From assembly GCA_021464245.1 (NCBI GenBank), contig JADCRB010000115.1, forward strand, positions 124,001 through 188,000: a stretch of 64,000 bases of DNA, read 5' to 3'. This document shows positions 1 through 12,302 of the stretch, piece after piece (within the stretch, counting starts at the first letter, position 1; every line of letters starts with the position of its first letter). The DNA comes from Carallia brachiata (taxonomy: Eukaryota; Streptophyta; Magnoliopsida; Malpighiales; Rhizophoraceae). The notes below the pieces were generated by a model. The model saw only the letters and a list, made by a program, of their open reading frames with translations, was not told the DNA's origin and ran no database searches. Both the position numbers and the translations under genes were made by a program.

Positions 1-27
1 TGTGGAATAAAATGTTACGATTCTATG

Positions 28-66
<39 letters not shown>

Positions 67-2436
67 TTATTATGATTTCTTTAAAATAAAATTTTAATAG
101 ATTGTCCATTCAAATCTTAGAATCGATAGAATTTCGATCTGATCTTATAATTCTTATTGCTTTTATAATGAGTTTTTGTTTCTTGCATTAAAACATAATG
201 CACCACACAATAGCTTTTTTACTTTTACTCTATTTTGCCCTAGTTGTTGCTTTACCTTTTTGTACACTCTTTGGACATTTGATGGCGAAAACAAGTTGCT
301 CTCAAAGTTTTCAAACTCATCCTCATTAACAATGCCCAAAAAAAAAAAAAACAACGATATATCTTTATTTAAATTTGAATACTAGATATAAAAAAACAAG
401 TAACTAGATGCAGAGAAGTTATCTGACTTATAAAAATTATTTTTGAAATGATTATAAAGAGAGGAGAGGTTATTTTGTCAATAATATGAGAATTATTGCA
501 ATTGTACTTATTATTATTGAGTTGATATCTACAAAATGCTTAATTTTGAATTATATCTATTAGTGTTAGTTAATGTTTATTTCTTTCTTCATTTTTTTTA
601 GAAATTTATGATTATACAAATTACTTGTACAATTTCATTAGCATCTCAAATTAATCCTAGATAGGATGCGGATTTTAACAACTTTGAGCGTACACAGGGA
701 GGGTTATAAGAGGGAATCAGCCATAATCTGACAGAGAGAGAAGGAGAGGGGACAGGGGAGGGCCTTCTTTTGAGATCGGCCACTGGGCTAACAATTGTTT
801 ATTTCCTTACTTCCCCTAAATTAGTAAACATGCCACAGATTATATACATGTAATTGTCTTTAATTCTGGTATAATAAAATCGCCGAATTATTAAGACTCG
901 GGTTTCTTTCTTTCTTTTATTTTTATTTTTTTTAAAAAAATCTTTTCTCCTGGACTGTCGTTGAAATTTGCACGGCTTTGTGTTGGCTTCGCTGTTGTAA
1001 ATTAGCTCCCGCTAAGTTTATTTCCACCATACATAGAATTAGCATATTTTCCGGCGTTCGGCCTCGAGCCATGTGATGTCTGCTGCCGGCGAAGCCTTTT
1101 TGTTTGTTTTATTACCTGGTGACTGATGAGTGCAGACTTTTGGGTTGGGAGGGAGTTGAATTCTCTCTAGCTCTGGATTCCATAACATCTGTGCTCGCGT
1201 TATAAGTCTTGGTGGTTGCAAAAAATGTCAGTGACTTCTTGTTTTTGGGACTTACAAATCTTATACGAGTGACTGATACTGGTTTCGGGGCGATATTTAG
1301 ATTATCATAGAAAACATGATTGTGGCCTTTAGCCTGGAAGTGAGGCCCTTGGGCTACTAAGGTTTGGAGGTCTCAAGCAAGGAATAGAGGACCTGTCCAA
1401 ATCCAAAATTGTATGCCTTTACAATTGCGAGGCCCCCAAAATGTCCGATGGGCAGCGTCTCAAAGCCCCAATGCACAAAAACAGTCTGAACATCTGACGC
1501 GGACACAGAAGCAACAGAAAAACCTATATGTCTCTGCTCTGCTCCCAAAAGCCAAAATGGGCCTCCAGCTGCTGCCAGACTATGCCGTTTCATTTCTTAC
1601 ATCTTGGGAGGTGCAATTGGACCTTTTCCAGTGCGAAAAGGCCAAAATTAAATTAGTTGGCATCGGTGGCACTATCTTATCCTTTTGGCTTTTGGTTTAT
1701 CGATCAGCCTCCTCCTGGTGTTACGAGGATCATCTAAGAGGACATTGTGGCAGTAAGTCTCCCTAGATTGATAGCTTCATAGCTTGGTTTTACCCTCCCG
1801 GGCCTCCCCTTTGAAGTTTGAACCAAAAAAAAAAAAGGGGGGCAAAAAATTAAGTTTTCACCCACCATTTTCTTTTTTTTTTTTAAATTTTTACCTATAA
1901 TCTTTTTTTAATCCACTCATCACGTTTGTTCTATTAACTTTTTCTCACTTTTTACCCTTAATTCACCATTAAATGTATTATGTAACAGTCTAATTAGCGC
2001 CAAGTAAGCATAATCAAACGTTATGTGAACAAAGTATTAATGACATTACAATTAAAATGATTTTTTCGATATTTTTAAGAAATTAATATTATTATTTTTG
2101 TATTTGCAGGATTTTATTTCTAAATAAATATTATAGAAATTAAATTTAATTTCAGTAAAATTAATTTGTAAATAAGAGGATAAAATAAATAAAATACAAA
2201 AAATAAAGAGTATAAAGTAAATTTGAGTCCAAACCGAATAAAAAAATAAAAAAGATTAAAAAATTTCTCCCAATCAAAATATTTAATTGTTAGCATCCAT
2301 TATCTCTTAATTAAGAAAGTTCAATAATTGAAAAAAATTAAATATTTTTATTCTTTTTCTAAATAAATTTAAATGTTTTTATAGTCGCACTAAAATTTTA
2401 CTACGCACTCAGAAGTTTAAAGTTACGAGTAACTAA
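1..2436. other. Intergenic DNA, no supported gene
   Basis: AT-rich intergenic sequence. It starts with an (AT)n microsatellite at about 34-62 and contains poly-T and poly-A runs (near 925 and 1826). The short open frames, the longest of 117 codons at 1413-1766, have no recognisable domain, signal peptide or plausible splice partners. I treat them as chance frames or old transposon debris. Confidence 0.6.
34..62. repeat. (AT)n microsatellite
   Basis: A run of about 14 AT dinucleotides, directly visible. It is a simple repeat likely to vary in length between individuals. Confidence 0.9.
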
Positions 2437-3856
2437 GGGTCCGTTTGGAGACGCTGTCAGTTTTTTGTTTCTGCTTTTCAATTTCTGTTTATTGTTTTTG
2501 CTGTTTGCTGAATTTTTGTGTTTATTGCTGTCAATTTTTGTTTTTTTTTCTATAAGAATAAAAAAATAGATAGAAAAAGGATAGTTAGAGAAATGGTAAA
2601 AAGAGTATAAATATAGAGAGAAAAATGGGAGAGGAGAGAGAGAGAGAGAGGGTAGAGAGGAGAATGAGTGAGAGAGAGAAAAAGGAGAGAGAGGGGTAAG
2701 AGAGAGAATGAGAGAGAATGGTAAAACAAGAAAAAAGTGAAAGAGTCTGGGTAGAGAGAGAATGAATAGAGAGAGAAAAGAGAGAGAGAGAGAGAGAGGG
2801 TAGAGAGATAATAATAGAGCGAGAAAAAAGGAGAGAGAGAATGTGGGTAATAGAAAGAGAGAGAATCTGGGTAGACAGAGAATGGTAGAGAGAAAAAAGA
2901 GAGAGAGAGAGATGGCAAAGAGAGAACGAGTAGAGAGAATGATAGAGCAAGAAAAAGAAGAGAGAATGGTAGAGAGAGAAAAATGAGAGAGAGAGCTGGT
3001 ATATAGAGAATGAGTAGAGATAATAGTTGAGGGAGAAAAAGGAGAGAGAGAGAGTGGGTAAAAGGAGAATTAGTAGAGAGAATGGTGGAAAGAGAAAAAG
3101 GAGAAAGAGGGTAGAGAAATAATGAGTAGAGAGAGAAAAGAGAGAGAGAGGGTAGAGAGAGAATGGTAGAGATAGAAAAAAGGGAGAGAGGAGAGAGAGA
3201 ACGATAGAGATAGAAAAAGGAGAGAAAGGGTAGAGAGAGAATGAGTAGAGAGAGAAAATAGAGAGAGAGGGTAGAGAGAGAATGGTAGAGATAGAAAAAA
3301 GGGAGAGAGGAGAGAGAGAATGATAGAGATAGAAAAAGGAGAGAGAGCGTAGAGAGAGAATGAGTAGAGAGAGAAAATAGAGAGAGAGGGTAGAAAGAGA
3401 ATGATAGAGATAGAAAAAGGAGAGAGAGGGTAGAGAGAGAATGAGTAGAGAGAGAAAATAAAGAGAGAGGGTAGAGAGAGAATGGTAGAGATCGAAAAGG
3501 GAGAAAGATGGTGGAGAGAGAATGAGTAGAGAGAGAAAATAGATAGAGAGGGTAGAGAGAGAAAGAGTAGTGAGAGAAAAAATATAGAGGGATAGAGAGA
3601 GGATGAGTAAAGCGAGATATGGTAAAGATGGTGGATAGAGAAAGAAAATGTTGTGAGAGAAAGTATAGAAAAAAAAGTGAAAAACAAAATCGCAAAGCTA
3701 TTTTTATTGTTTTCCCAATTTGATTATTTTCTTTGAAAAACACTTTTAACTTTTCAACAAAAAACAGAATATAAAATCAATAACAAACATGTTTCCTATT
3801 TTTTTTTGTGAAAAATAAACAGAAAACAGGAAACAGAATCGTTAACAAACGGGGCC
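2437..3856. mobile_element. Tourist-like (PIF/Harbinger) MITE enlarged by an internal satellite
   Basis: The ends form short inverted repeats: GGGTCCGTTTG on the left, and GGCCCCGTTTG as the reverse complement of the right end. Both sides are flanked by TAA (2434-2436 and 3857-3859), the 3-bp target duplication expected of PIF/Harbinger elements. Inside each end is related T-rich sequence with several TTTCTGTTT-like words. The core, about 2.57-3.68 kb, is a purine-rich tandem array on the plus strand. There is no transposase, so the element is non-autonomous. At about 1.4 kb it is long for a Tourist MITE because of the array. The TSD and terminal words are seen directly; the superfamily is inferred from them. 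Confidence 0.65.
2565..3680. repeat. Purine-rich tandem array, about 40-bp unit with a 119-bp higher-order period
   Basis: Degenerate units of about 38-41 bp of the form GGTAGAGAGAGAATG(A/G)TAGAG followed by A- and GA-rich sequence. In the better-conserved part a three-unit block repeats: near-identical segments start at 3151 and 3270, exactly 119 bp apart. Almost all bases are A or G on the plus strand, so the minus strand gives long open frames rich in Ser, Leu and Phe. These frames are artefacts of composition. Confidence 0.85.
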
Positions 3857-5078
3857 TAAGTCATCTGTTTATAGGGAGCAGAGGAGTGTGATTGATCCGA
3901 CACACGTGGCTACGTACTATTTACGCGGACCAAATACTGTGATGTTTATTCATATAAAAAACGTTTCACGTGGCTACGGTACGTTAGATGTCTTTGATAC
4001 AGTGACATAAAGGAGTTGTAGCCCACGAGACTCGTACTTAGACTTAAATATTAGGCGAGAGAGAGAGCGAGAAGAAAGGGCTCACAGCAGTGCCCAGCCA
4101 AGTAGCCAAACAAAAGTAGCCATCATAGCTAGGAGAACAATACGGACAAAAAATAGCTACAGACAAAATAGGAAGAAATAGTAAAAGGGTTGTCCGAAGC
4201 AACTTGGTTGGGCATGAGCTGAGACATGGCTGCAGTTTTTTGATGATACCTTGGCCTTAAGCGGCAAGGATGTGTGGGCACCCGGCAATATATGAATAAG
4301 GGAGAGCAATGTTTAATGGGATAAGATTAGAACAATGATTAAGGGAGCTCGTGAATCAAGCTCCAAAGGAACCTGAGACTTCGGAATCCCCTGGCACCTC
4401 CTCCATGCTATTGCTGAGCCCCGCTCTCAAAGGCGTCCCAAGTCAAAGCACTCCCTCCTTGGCCGACAAATAGCTCAAAGATTACCACTGGAACCTAATA
4501 GAATAAACTAACTCATACGCTACTCTCATCTCTAAGCTTAATTTATAGTCTTATCTTTGTCTTCCTTCCCTTTTAATTAACTTGAGCATCAAGGTGTTAA
4601 TTAAGGCCCGACCCTTGAACTTAACTTTTCTTCTAGGTGACAATCCCTATGTGTGTGTGTGCACGTGTGTGTATTTCATATCCATAGATAGATGTAGTGA
4701 GGTATGCATATCTTGTAGCTGTTGTGGAGTGTGGAGTGAAAACTGATCAACAGAAGAGAGTGCCACTTAATTAATTCGCTTAATTATGGGCTGTTGAAGA
4801 TGACATCTTATATGTATATATATCCTCCCTATGCCACTTTATCTTACCAACAAATTTGTTACTAGACTTTTTTTTTAATATAATTTATTTATAATTTAAC
4901 ATCACTAATAAATAGAGTCTATTTAAAATTATAAATATATATATTTGTTTAATATAACATTATAAATAAATTATACTGAAAAATAAATTAATTAAAAATA
5001 ACAAATCCATATATATACAGCCATTTACGGCTATCAAGTATAAAATGCTGTTAACTGACTACCCCCATGTATATATAC
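3857..5078. other. Intergenic DNA, nothing recognised
   Basis: Unique-looking sequence with no supported open frame. A 13-base stretch at 4750-4762 resembles part of mature miR156, but no matching star strand or hairpin is seen. Confidence 0.5.
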
Positions 5079-5724
5079 CATGGAATTGAAAACCGGACCG
5101 GACCGGACCGGCCGGTTCAACCGAAAAAACCGGGAACCGGTCCTAGGTCCGGTCCAGTTCAAGTCTAAAAATGGAATTCGGACCGAACTGGAAAAAACCG
5201 GTCAAGAACCGGAAAAACCGGGAAAACCGGAACCGGTTGAACAGGGTGAACCGGTTCAATTTAAATTAAAAAATTTTAAATTATAATTTAACCCAAAACT
5301 TTATCTAAATTATACTTAAAACTCTAATTTTAACTAAAAATTCTAATTTAGTCCTCAATTGATTAAAATTTTCAATTTAATCTTTAAAATTTAAAAATTA
5401 ATATTTAATCACTATTTATAAATATTATTTTTTAAATTAATTTTTATAAATTATATTTTGTTAAATATACAAATTGTAATATCTTTAATGTATGTAAATA
5501 TTAGTATAATTCTTAAAATACACTTTATTTTAAATATTTATTATCATTCTTATATAATATAACATTTTATATAATTATATAAGTTATATAAAAATTTAAT
5601 TTTTATATATTTAATATTAAATACCGGTTTTACCGGTTTAACCGCAGTTTTACCGGTCGAACCGGTTGAACCTTAAACCTCTCAGCTTTCCGGTTCAATG
5701 ACCAGTTCGGTTCTGAGAATCTTG
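5079..5724 (+). mobile_element. hAT-type MITE, copy 1
   Basis: Starts CATGG and ends CTTG, and is flanked by a perfect 8-bp direct repeat ATATATAC (5071-5078 and 5725-5732). Both ends are rich in ACCGG/CCGGT words and the roughly 400-bp middle is extremely AT-rich. The terminal inverted repeats are imperfect: CATGGAATTGAAAACCGG against CAAGATTCTCAGAACCG. An 8-bp duplication with CA-starting termini is the hAT signature. There is no transposase. The sequence aligns over its whole length with the reverse complement of 21985-22640. Confidence 0.8.
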
Positions 5725-8000
5725 ATATATACCAAGCTTGCTTAATTTGTTTCTTGTCTACTTCTTAGTAAAACCAATTCCCTCTCCTGCTTCTTCTTCT
5801 TCTTCGGCCTTTTATATCTTCTACACATGACACGTATGATGTACAGTACACTTCTTTCTTTGGCTTTATTTTACTGCTACTTTCTGCTTTTTGATCTTTT
5901 CAGTTCGTCCCGCACTCCTACATGAAAGTGTGCTCCATCAAGTTCATACCCCATCATAACGAAATCAATAGTAGCCGACCTTCTCCCTTTTAAATCAGAG
6001 CCCTTGATTCTTTAGTTGCTTTAGATGTTGTGTATGGTTCACAGTCGCAACAGTCCACAGATTGCAATATGCATGTTGTCCATTTTATCTTTGTGGACGT
6101 ATGTGGAACAGTAATTGGAAGAAAAGAAAGCGTTCCAGCTTGACCCTCTACTGCTTCAAACATACATTAGAAACAGAAGGGCTTCATATACTTAATAGAT
6201 ATACGTACCTTACTAAAGGCCGTACGATATAAGATTAATAAGACTCATGTTGGAGTCTATCTCATGTATGCTTAGACAAATTGACAAAGAATGTTTATCT
6301 TTTTTTTCATCAATTATATATGACTATATGTACACATTGTAATTGAATCGTGCTTCCACAAATGTGCGGGAGCCAAAAAAATCCCAAGAACTCACATATT
6401 CGAACCAAAATATTCTTAATAGTGTGTTTCTAATATTCTGATGAAGCAAACCAAATTGAGCAAAGACAAAGACACACGGAGAGAAGAGTTGTCACATCAG
6501 CGAAAAAAAAATACGAAGTCTAAGAATGGGTCACGGGGAAGTGATTCATGTAAAGTCGAAGCAAAAATATCAAACATATACGTACGTGGATGTGGTCCAT
6601 GCATGAATATGAATCCCTTCTCTCTCTCTCTCTCTCTCTCTGTCGAAGCCATAGTGCAGTTGTGCATGACTTATACGCAGTTGTGCAGCATATTCATTAG
6701 TTTAGGAAGCCACTAAAATATCAACTAGACTTAATTAAATTGGTATGCCAAAAAGCAAAACATTTTAAGGAGGTTATTAGAATTTCAAATTCCATCTCCC
6801 TTAACTTCCCATAAAATGAATCGGAAAAAGAAAATAGCCACTAAGACCTGTTGTTGGGTCTCTGCCTTGTTAATTGCCGGTCCACTTAGTTTTTCCGTTT
6901 TACAAAATGACGTTTATAAACAAATATCTACGTAGGGTACACACATGTACACACATTCATGAATATTAAATGATCAGAGCTACTTTTCTTGATTCTTTTG
7001 ATATGTATTATCGTTATTGATTACGCCAATGTATGTATAAACCCAACGACCACAGTTACATATTTGAGATAAATTGTCTTTAGTTTTATTTCGGTAGAAA
7101 CTGTAACTGTTATTTTTTAAATAAAAAAAAATATTTTTAAAATATAAAAATAATAAATATTTCAAAATTATCAATTTTTATTTCAGAAATAACAATTTTA
7201 GTTCAATTGAAATAAAATTCAAAACACAACTATCAACACACCAACTTTTTCTCAAACCCAATAGACCTAATCGTGCAGCGGGACCTCTCTCACTCACCAG
7301 TTATATAGTAGCTAGGGTTGCTGGGGACGCTCTTTCTCTCTTTCTCTCTCACACACAGGACAATCCCCAGAGTTTAACAGGAAAATTTACATTTTATAAC
7401 TTAAATTTAGAGTCTATCTGCACATCACATACTTTTTTTTTTTTTTTTTTTTTTTTGCCCTTTTGGAAAACGACGAGAAGAAAAAATTATCTCAAAATTA
7501 ATAGATGTCAGTCAACCATGATCGAAACTGTGAAAAGACCATCACACCCTCGATCGTAAAATCTTTACAAATTATAAGTGAAATTGTGTTTGGGATTCAT
7601 TATTGCTCAGTTTCTTGACGTATTTTTATCAATTTGGAGTTTGTATCTTTTTTGTTTTTTTTTTTGTGACAATTTCTGTTTCCTGCCTTTGGGACCACCT
7701 CCTAAACCCAATGATCTTTCAATTGCTCGCGTTTCTTAAAGATTTGTAGGGTTTGGGACCACTTTTAAAGGACCTCATTAATTCTTTGTACTTGAGGATG
7801 AAAGAAGGGCGGTGGTGAGTGGGGGGAGATGGTGGTGGAGGAGGGAAAGCATGTATGATGAGATAAGATTAAGATAGATGGGGTTTTAAAGAGAGAATTA
7901 GAGAATAGTGGTGGCATGTGGGTGGAGATTGGTAAAATGTGTATTACCTTGAGAAATTTGGACACCAAATATTTCCTTATCTGACAATACCATGCGGTGT
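5725..8000. other. Intergenic DNA, nothing recognised
   Basis: No gene supported. Contains a (CT)n tract near 6617-6641 and a poly-T run near 7433-7456. The short open frames lack family features. Confidence 0.5.
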
Positions 8001-8144
8001 CATAACCATGTGTTGCTTCAAGAGGCCAAGAAACTTTGGGAGGTTAGCCAATTGCTTGGTCTGAATCCAATTGGAGGAGAAGATGAAGTTATCAGCAAAT
8101 TGATAGAAATAGATTGTGGGGAAGGGGTAGACGAATTGATTTAG
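8001..8144 (+). pseudogene. LINE retrotransposon remnant (ORF1 linker region)
   Basis: The frame from 8001 reads HNHVLLQEAKKLWEVSQLLG and continues through GGEDEVISKLIEID to a stop at 8142-8144. The pattern EA-x-x-x-W-E-x-x-x-x-LGL followed by an EDEVI stretch resembles the segment between the zinc knuckle and the endonuclease in plant L1-type LINEs. That match is from memory of the family. The roughly 570 bp downstream is T/G-rich without an open frame and could be a decayed LINE 3' end. It is short, isolated and non-functional. Confidence 0.4.
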
Positions 8145-11115
8145 CTTCTTCTTTTCTACTATAGAATGTGGGTAGTGCAGAATTTAGGTGATCAATGTTC
8201 AAGCTTTTAGATGGGCAATGGGGCTTTGTTGTTGGCTGGGTGTTGATGGGTTTTGGGATGCAGGTAGCACATATATTCTTGTTGGTTCTGGTTTGTTCGT
8301 TCTACTGAGAGTTGCTGTTTTGGTCTTCTTTACATGCAGATGTTGATGTCTGATGGATTTATGCAGTCCTTTGTTGTTATGGCAACTTGCTTCTATTTTA
8401 TGCGACTACCTTCCTATCTGGTTGTTGGTTGATGGGAGTTGCAGGCATCTTTTTTTTTTTTTTTGGTTAATGGCATGACCTGGATGTAGTTGTAGTGGTA
8501 TGGTGACTAGTTTTCAGTTGTTATTTATTGGAGTAGTCTCTTTTGCATATCTGTAATATTCTAGTTGTTTCGCTGCAGTGAAGATTCCAAAAGTGGATGC
8601 ACTGCTGTTTTGTCTTGTTGCCGAATGCGATAATGGCACCTCATTGTAGCTGGGGAGTATTCCTTGCATATTTTCGGTTTTCTAAAAAACAAGAAGTGTG
8701 TGTGGCCTTTTTAAAAGAAAAAATATATAAGAACTTTTAGATATGTATTTATTTATATCTTATCAAAAAGAGTTATATAATAGTGTGAAAAAGAATTATC
8801 AACGTTGTTTTAAAAGTAATTTTAAATCAAATAGGACCAATGAAATTTGTATGTCATATGTCAAAAAATTTGACATAACCTATCATACCTTACCTCTCAT
8901 TATTTTAATTTTAGTATTCATTCATTTGATTTTTTAGAAAATCTTGGTAAAAAAAAAAGATTTGTTAGACAATCATAATGAATGGTTGCACATTTCGTAT
9001 TGTTTTGCTTATTATTATTGTAAGTAAATGCCATTTTACAAGTTATTATCTAATTCCTAAAAAGGAAAAAGCAAAACCAAAAAGAAAAGGATAGCAAGGA
9101 CAAGGAGAAACAAATTAGGAGAGAGACTAGAGGGGAGAGAAAGAGAGAGAGGGAGAGAGAGAGGGTGGCAATTGGCAAAGCACAGATAGAGAGAGAGAGA
9201 AGGCGGGAGACCAATAAAGAATGGAATAGATAGCCACAAAACCTTTGAAAAGAAAAACAAGAAATCATCCAAGCACAGACACGCAGAGAGAAAGAGATCA
9301 CATGGCTTTTTCTTCAGCTTTTGAGGGTCAGTTATGTCATTTGACCCTTCAAATTCGTACCATAGTCCATGTCCTGACAATGTGGTTGTATTCCTTCCAA
9401 TTTCAGGAAGTATTATTGTCGCTGAAATGTTGGGATTGCCGGAGAAATCGTTAGAGCTGTCTCTCTGCAAAAGTACCGGGTGGCTATTTATGTAGCGATC
9501 GTTTGTCCTCCTCGGTCCAAATGCAGACTCGTTACACCGATTTTAACCAGCTATATTAATACCGATGGGTCTCTTTCTCGATGGGTTGCCATAATAATAA
9601 GTAATATGAATGAATTAAACAATATGCAGATTCTAGCTAGGTATCATAAGCAGATGCGATAGGACAGGATTGCAAGCTTACCATCGACTCAAAAAAAAGG
9701 ACCCTCTGGGCACTATCTGTCCTCAGCGTATAAAGTATAACAGTCACAGAGCCTAAAAAATCAAAATTAAAGGAATGACGCCAATTAGCCATATATATTT
9801 TGAATTCAAAAAGCTATGTTCTTTTTCCCCCATCCAAAGCTTAATGAATCGAATAGTTAGAAGAGCTGCACAAGTCATTAGATCAGCGCAAGAACACCCA
9901 AATGCCAACTCTGGGACTTTAGGCCCATGGTGTTCGACATTTACCATATTTCTCTTAAGAAGATAAGATATTGGCAGGTAGAAACAATGTCACATACATA
10001 GCGGCAAAGGCAATGCGTGTCAATTGCTTTGGGAGACTAGCTGGGTCTACAAAGGAAGCTTCACTTGCATTTTGGCATTCTCCCCAGTCCCCCTACTGGG
10101 GCAAGGCACCTTCTTTTGGCTGAAACATCGGTTGCGCACATAATGGTCTTTAAAACTGCACAAAGCAATTCAAACGTTCGTAAACGGATAATGGTCTTTA
10201 AAATTCAAGTACAAACCATCGACGAGAGGGGGAGTTGGGGGGGGGAAACAGAGAGAGAGGGGAACGGTGTAATGGAACTTGAACTCCTCCTTGTAGCGTA
10301 TGGAACCTAATCATCAAACTATACCAGCTAGTTAACGTAGATTCCAACACTTCCTCTTTTTTCTTTTTAATTGATAAGTGGATTCCAACAATTAATTGAT
10401 ACACAATACACAAGTAGGAATTGGTACAGTAAGCGTCCTTCTTGAATGGCCTCACTTTAGCTATGGGGGAAAGCTTTGAGAACCAAATAAACATGGTCTT
10501 GTATCTGCACCCATAATGAATCAACTTTTGAATCCAAGATTACAATTTGTTGGACTGGCAACTAATTGATCAACTATATCCCATGGAGTTGGCTTGTTAG
10601 CAAATAACTGATTCTAAAATTTCATACTGGATCGCATGTCCGAACTTTAGATGATGATTAAAGCAACCTCTAAAGAAGCAATGATATCATGAGTTCAAGA
10701 TTTGCCCACAATATTAAAATTGGACAATACTTGGTGTGTGCTTGATAGGCTACAACATCCTCATCTCAAACTAAGTTCACAATTTAAATGAAATAAAGAG
10801 AAAGGATTCAATGTAATTGATAGTAATTAAATTAATTTGGATTGATACTTTGGTATTGCTATAGTAAATTAATTGAATTTTATGTTGAATTAAATTATAT
10901 CATAAACTCTAAAAGTGTGAGAAATTAAGAATCAAAGTATTCAAATCAAAACATTCTGAAGATTCTTTCCAGCTACATCAATGCAGAAACATCAAGCTAG
11001 GAGAGTCATCCTTAGCTCAAATAATTAACAGTCTTCAGGATTGAGAAAAAGACATAGGAAATTAGCAAATAGGAACGTAAAATGATATATGGTGGGAAGG
11101 GATCATATTTCTTTT
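8145..11115. other. Intergenic DNA, no supported gene
   Basis: Contains a GA-rich stretch (about 9119-9207), which makes spurious Leu/Ser/Phe-rich minus-strand frames at 9050-9470, and a G-run near 10226. I see no domain, splice structure or RNA gene. Confidence 0.5.
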
Positions 11116-11250
11116 CTTTTTTTTTTTTTTTTGATCTACTTAACTTAAATTAAGGAGGGTGAATTATCTACAAGGAAAAGTTTGACATTCAAACCACACT
11201 TCTTAATAAAAAACTTAAAACTAGATGACCACTAAGTTATACCAAGAAAT
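11116..11250 (-). mobile_element. tRNA-derived SINE (minus strand)
   Basis: On the minus strand it begins TTGGTATAACTTAGTGGTCA, which resembles a pol III A box. A B-box-like GGTTTGAATGTC follows, and the element ends in a long poly-A tail (poly-T at 11116-11132 on the plus strand). This order, short length and tail are typical of plant SINEs. It does not obviously match the SINE family at 25.8 and 40.3 kb. No clear target duplication could be fixed by eye. Confidence 0.5.
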
Positions 11251-12302
11251 TTGGGGACGGCATCCTTATGCATCATTGATTCTGGTTTTCATTATGATGT
11301 CATGATCAGGAGAAGGTTTTGCATATGTGATGATTAGGGAAAGACAAAGGGTTCATGTAGGAGGCGAGTGGGAAAAAATGTTGCGATTAGGATGATGAGA
11401 CAGATCGGTCAACGACATAAATTAAAACTAGGGATTACAGACATTTTATCGAAAAAGAGAAGTAATTAAGCAACAAGACATGGAGAAAGTAAGAAGCAAG
11501 TACATTTGTTTCATGTCCAGAACTTTGTCTTCGGCTTCAGTTAATTAGCTACTGCATCAGATTGGTTAGAGCAACGTTATAGTTAATTAGTCTTTTACAT
11601 TAAAAGTTGTTAGTTCATAGTGAACTCAAGTGACCGGCCGGTGAAATCATATACACATAAAGGAGGGAGGGCTTCACGAAGATAAAAGGAAAAGGAGCAG
11701 TAGTACCTTTTGAAGCAGCGCAGCTTTTTCTGCAGAATCTGCTGGCGTGCCCGACGAAACAGCGACAAGAATAACAACCTATCAATCCAAGACAACAACG
11801 AGACAGACACAGCGAGAGAGAGAAGAACAGTCGGGTAGCCAAAGAGAATAAGAAGATGTGTGGAAATCAAAATTAGTTGGAAGGCAGAAGCATTGTTGCT
11901 GACACACTGGGGAAACAAAAGGCCCTACGAATAGAAAACACCATATCTCGGGCACCACGACACCATGTCTTGTCTGACATACAATTTAATTTAATTTAAT
12001 TTAATTACCTCTTCAAATTTTGTAATCTCTCTACGTATTTGTTTTATATGGTTGATAAAGGAGACTGGAGATTCCTGCTTTCTCTATCATACGGTAATCG
12101 ATAATTGCTAATTACTCCTAAAAGAGACGAGAAATAATAAGCAGCAATGAAAGAAATCTATTAAGCAAGGCCAGGGGTAAAGAAGAGAGTGACCCGTTAA
12201 TTAGCTATCTTGTTGTGATTAAGTCGCAAACTTGCTGATCAATCGAATGCTTGTTGTCTGTGTGAAATTAAGAACATCGAGAGAGAGAGAGAGAGAGAGA
12301 AA
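11251..12302. other. 3' flank of the NGATHA-like gene
   Basis: No separate gene is supported. The region just downstream of the stop (toward lower coordinates) begins with a (GA)n tract at about 12277-12301 and probably includes the 3' UTR. A (TTTAA)n run lies near 11983-12005. A frame of 102 codons at 11610-11918 (minus) has no recognised features. Confidence 0.5.

Noticed and set aside
1413..1766. 117-codon plus-strand frame
   Set aside because: No domain, signal or repeated motif is visible, and overlapping minus-strand frames are equally open. It may be transposon debris.
2550..3743. Minus-strand open frame of 397 codons, almost all Ser, Leu, Phe, Tyr
   Set aside because: It is the complement of the purine-rich tandem array inside a MITE. 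Several frames of the same array are open, so this is composition and not coding.
4750..4762. ACAGAAGAGAGTG, resembling part of miR156
   Set aside because: The flanking bases do not match mature miR156 and no complementary star strand lies within hairpin distance.
5080..5286. Open frame rich in Gly, Pro, Glu, Arg (and 22401-22661 on the other strand)
   Set aside because: Both arise from the CCGGTT-rich ends of the two hAT MITE copies.
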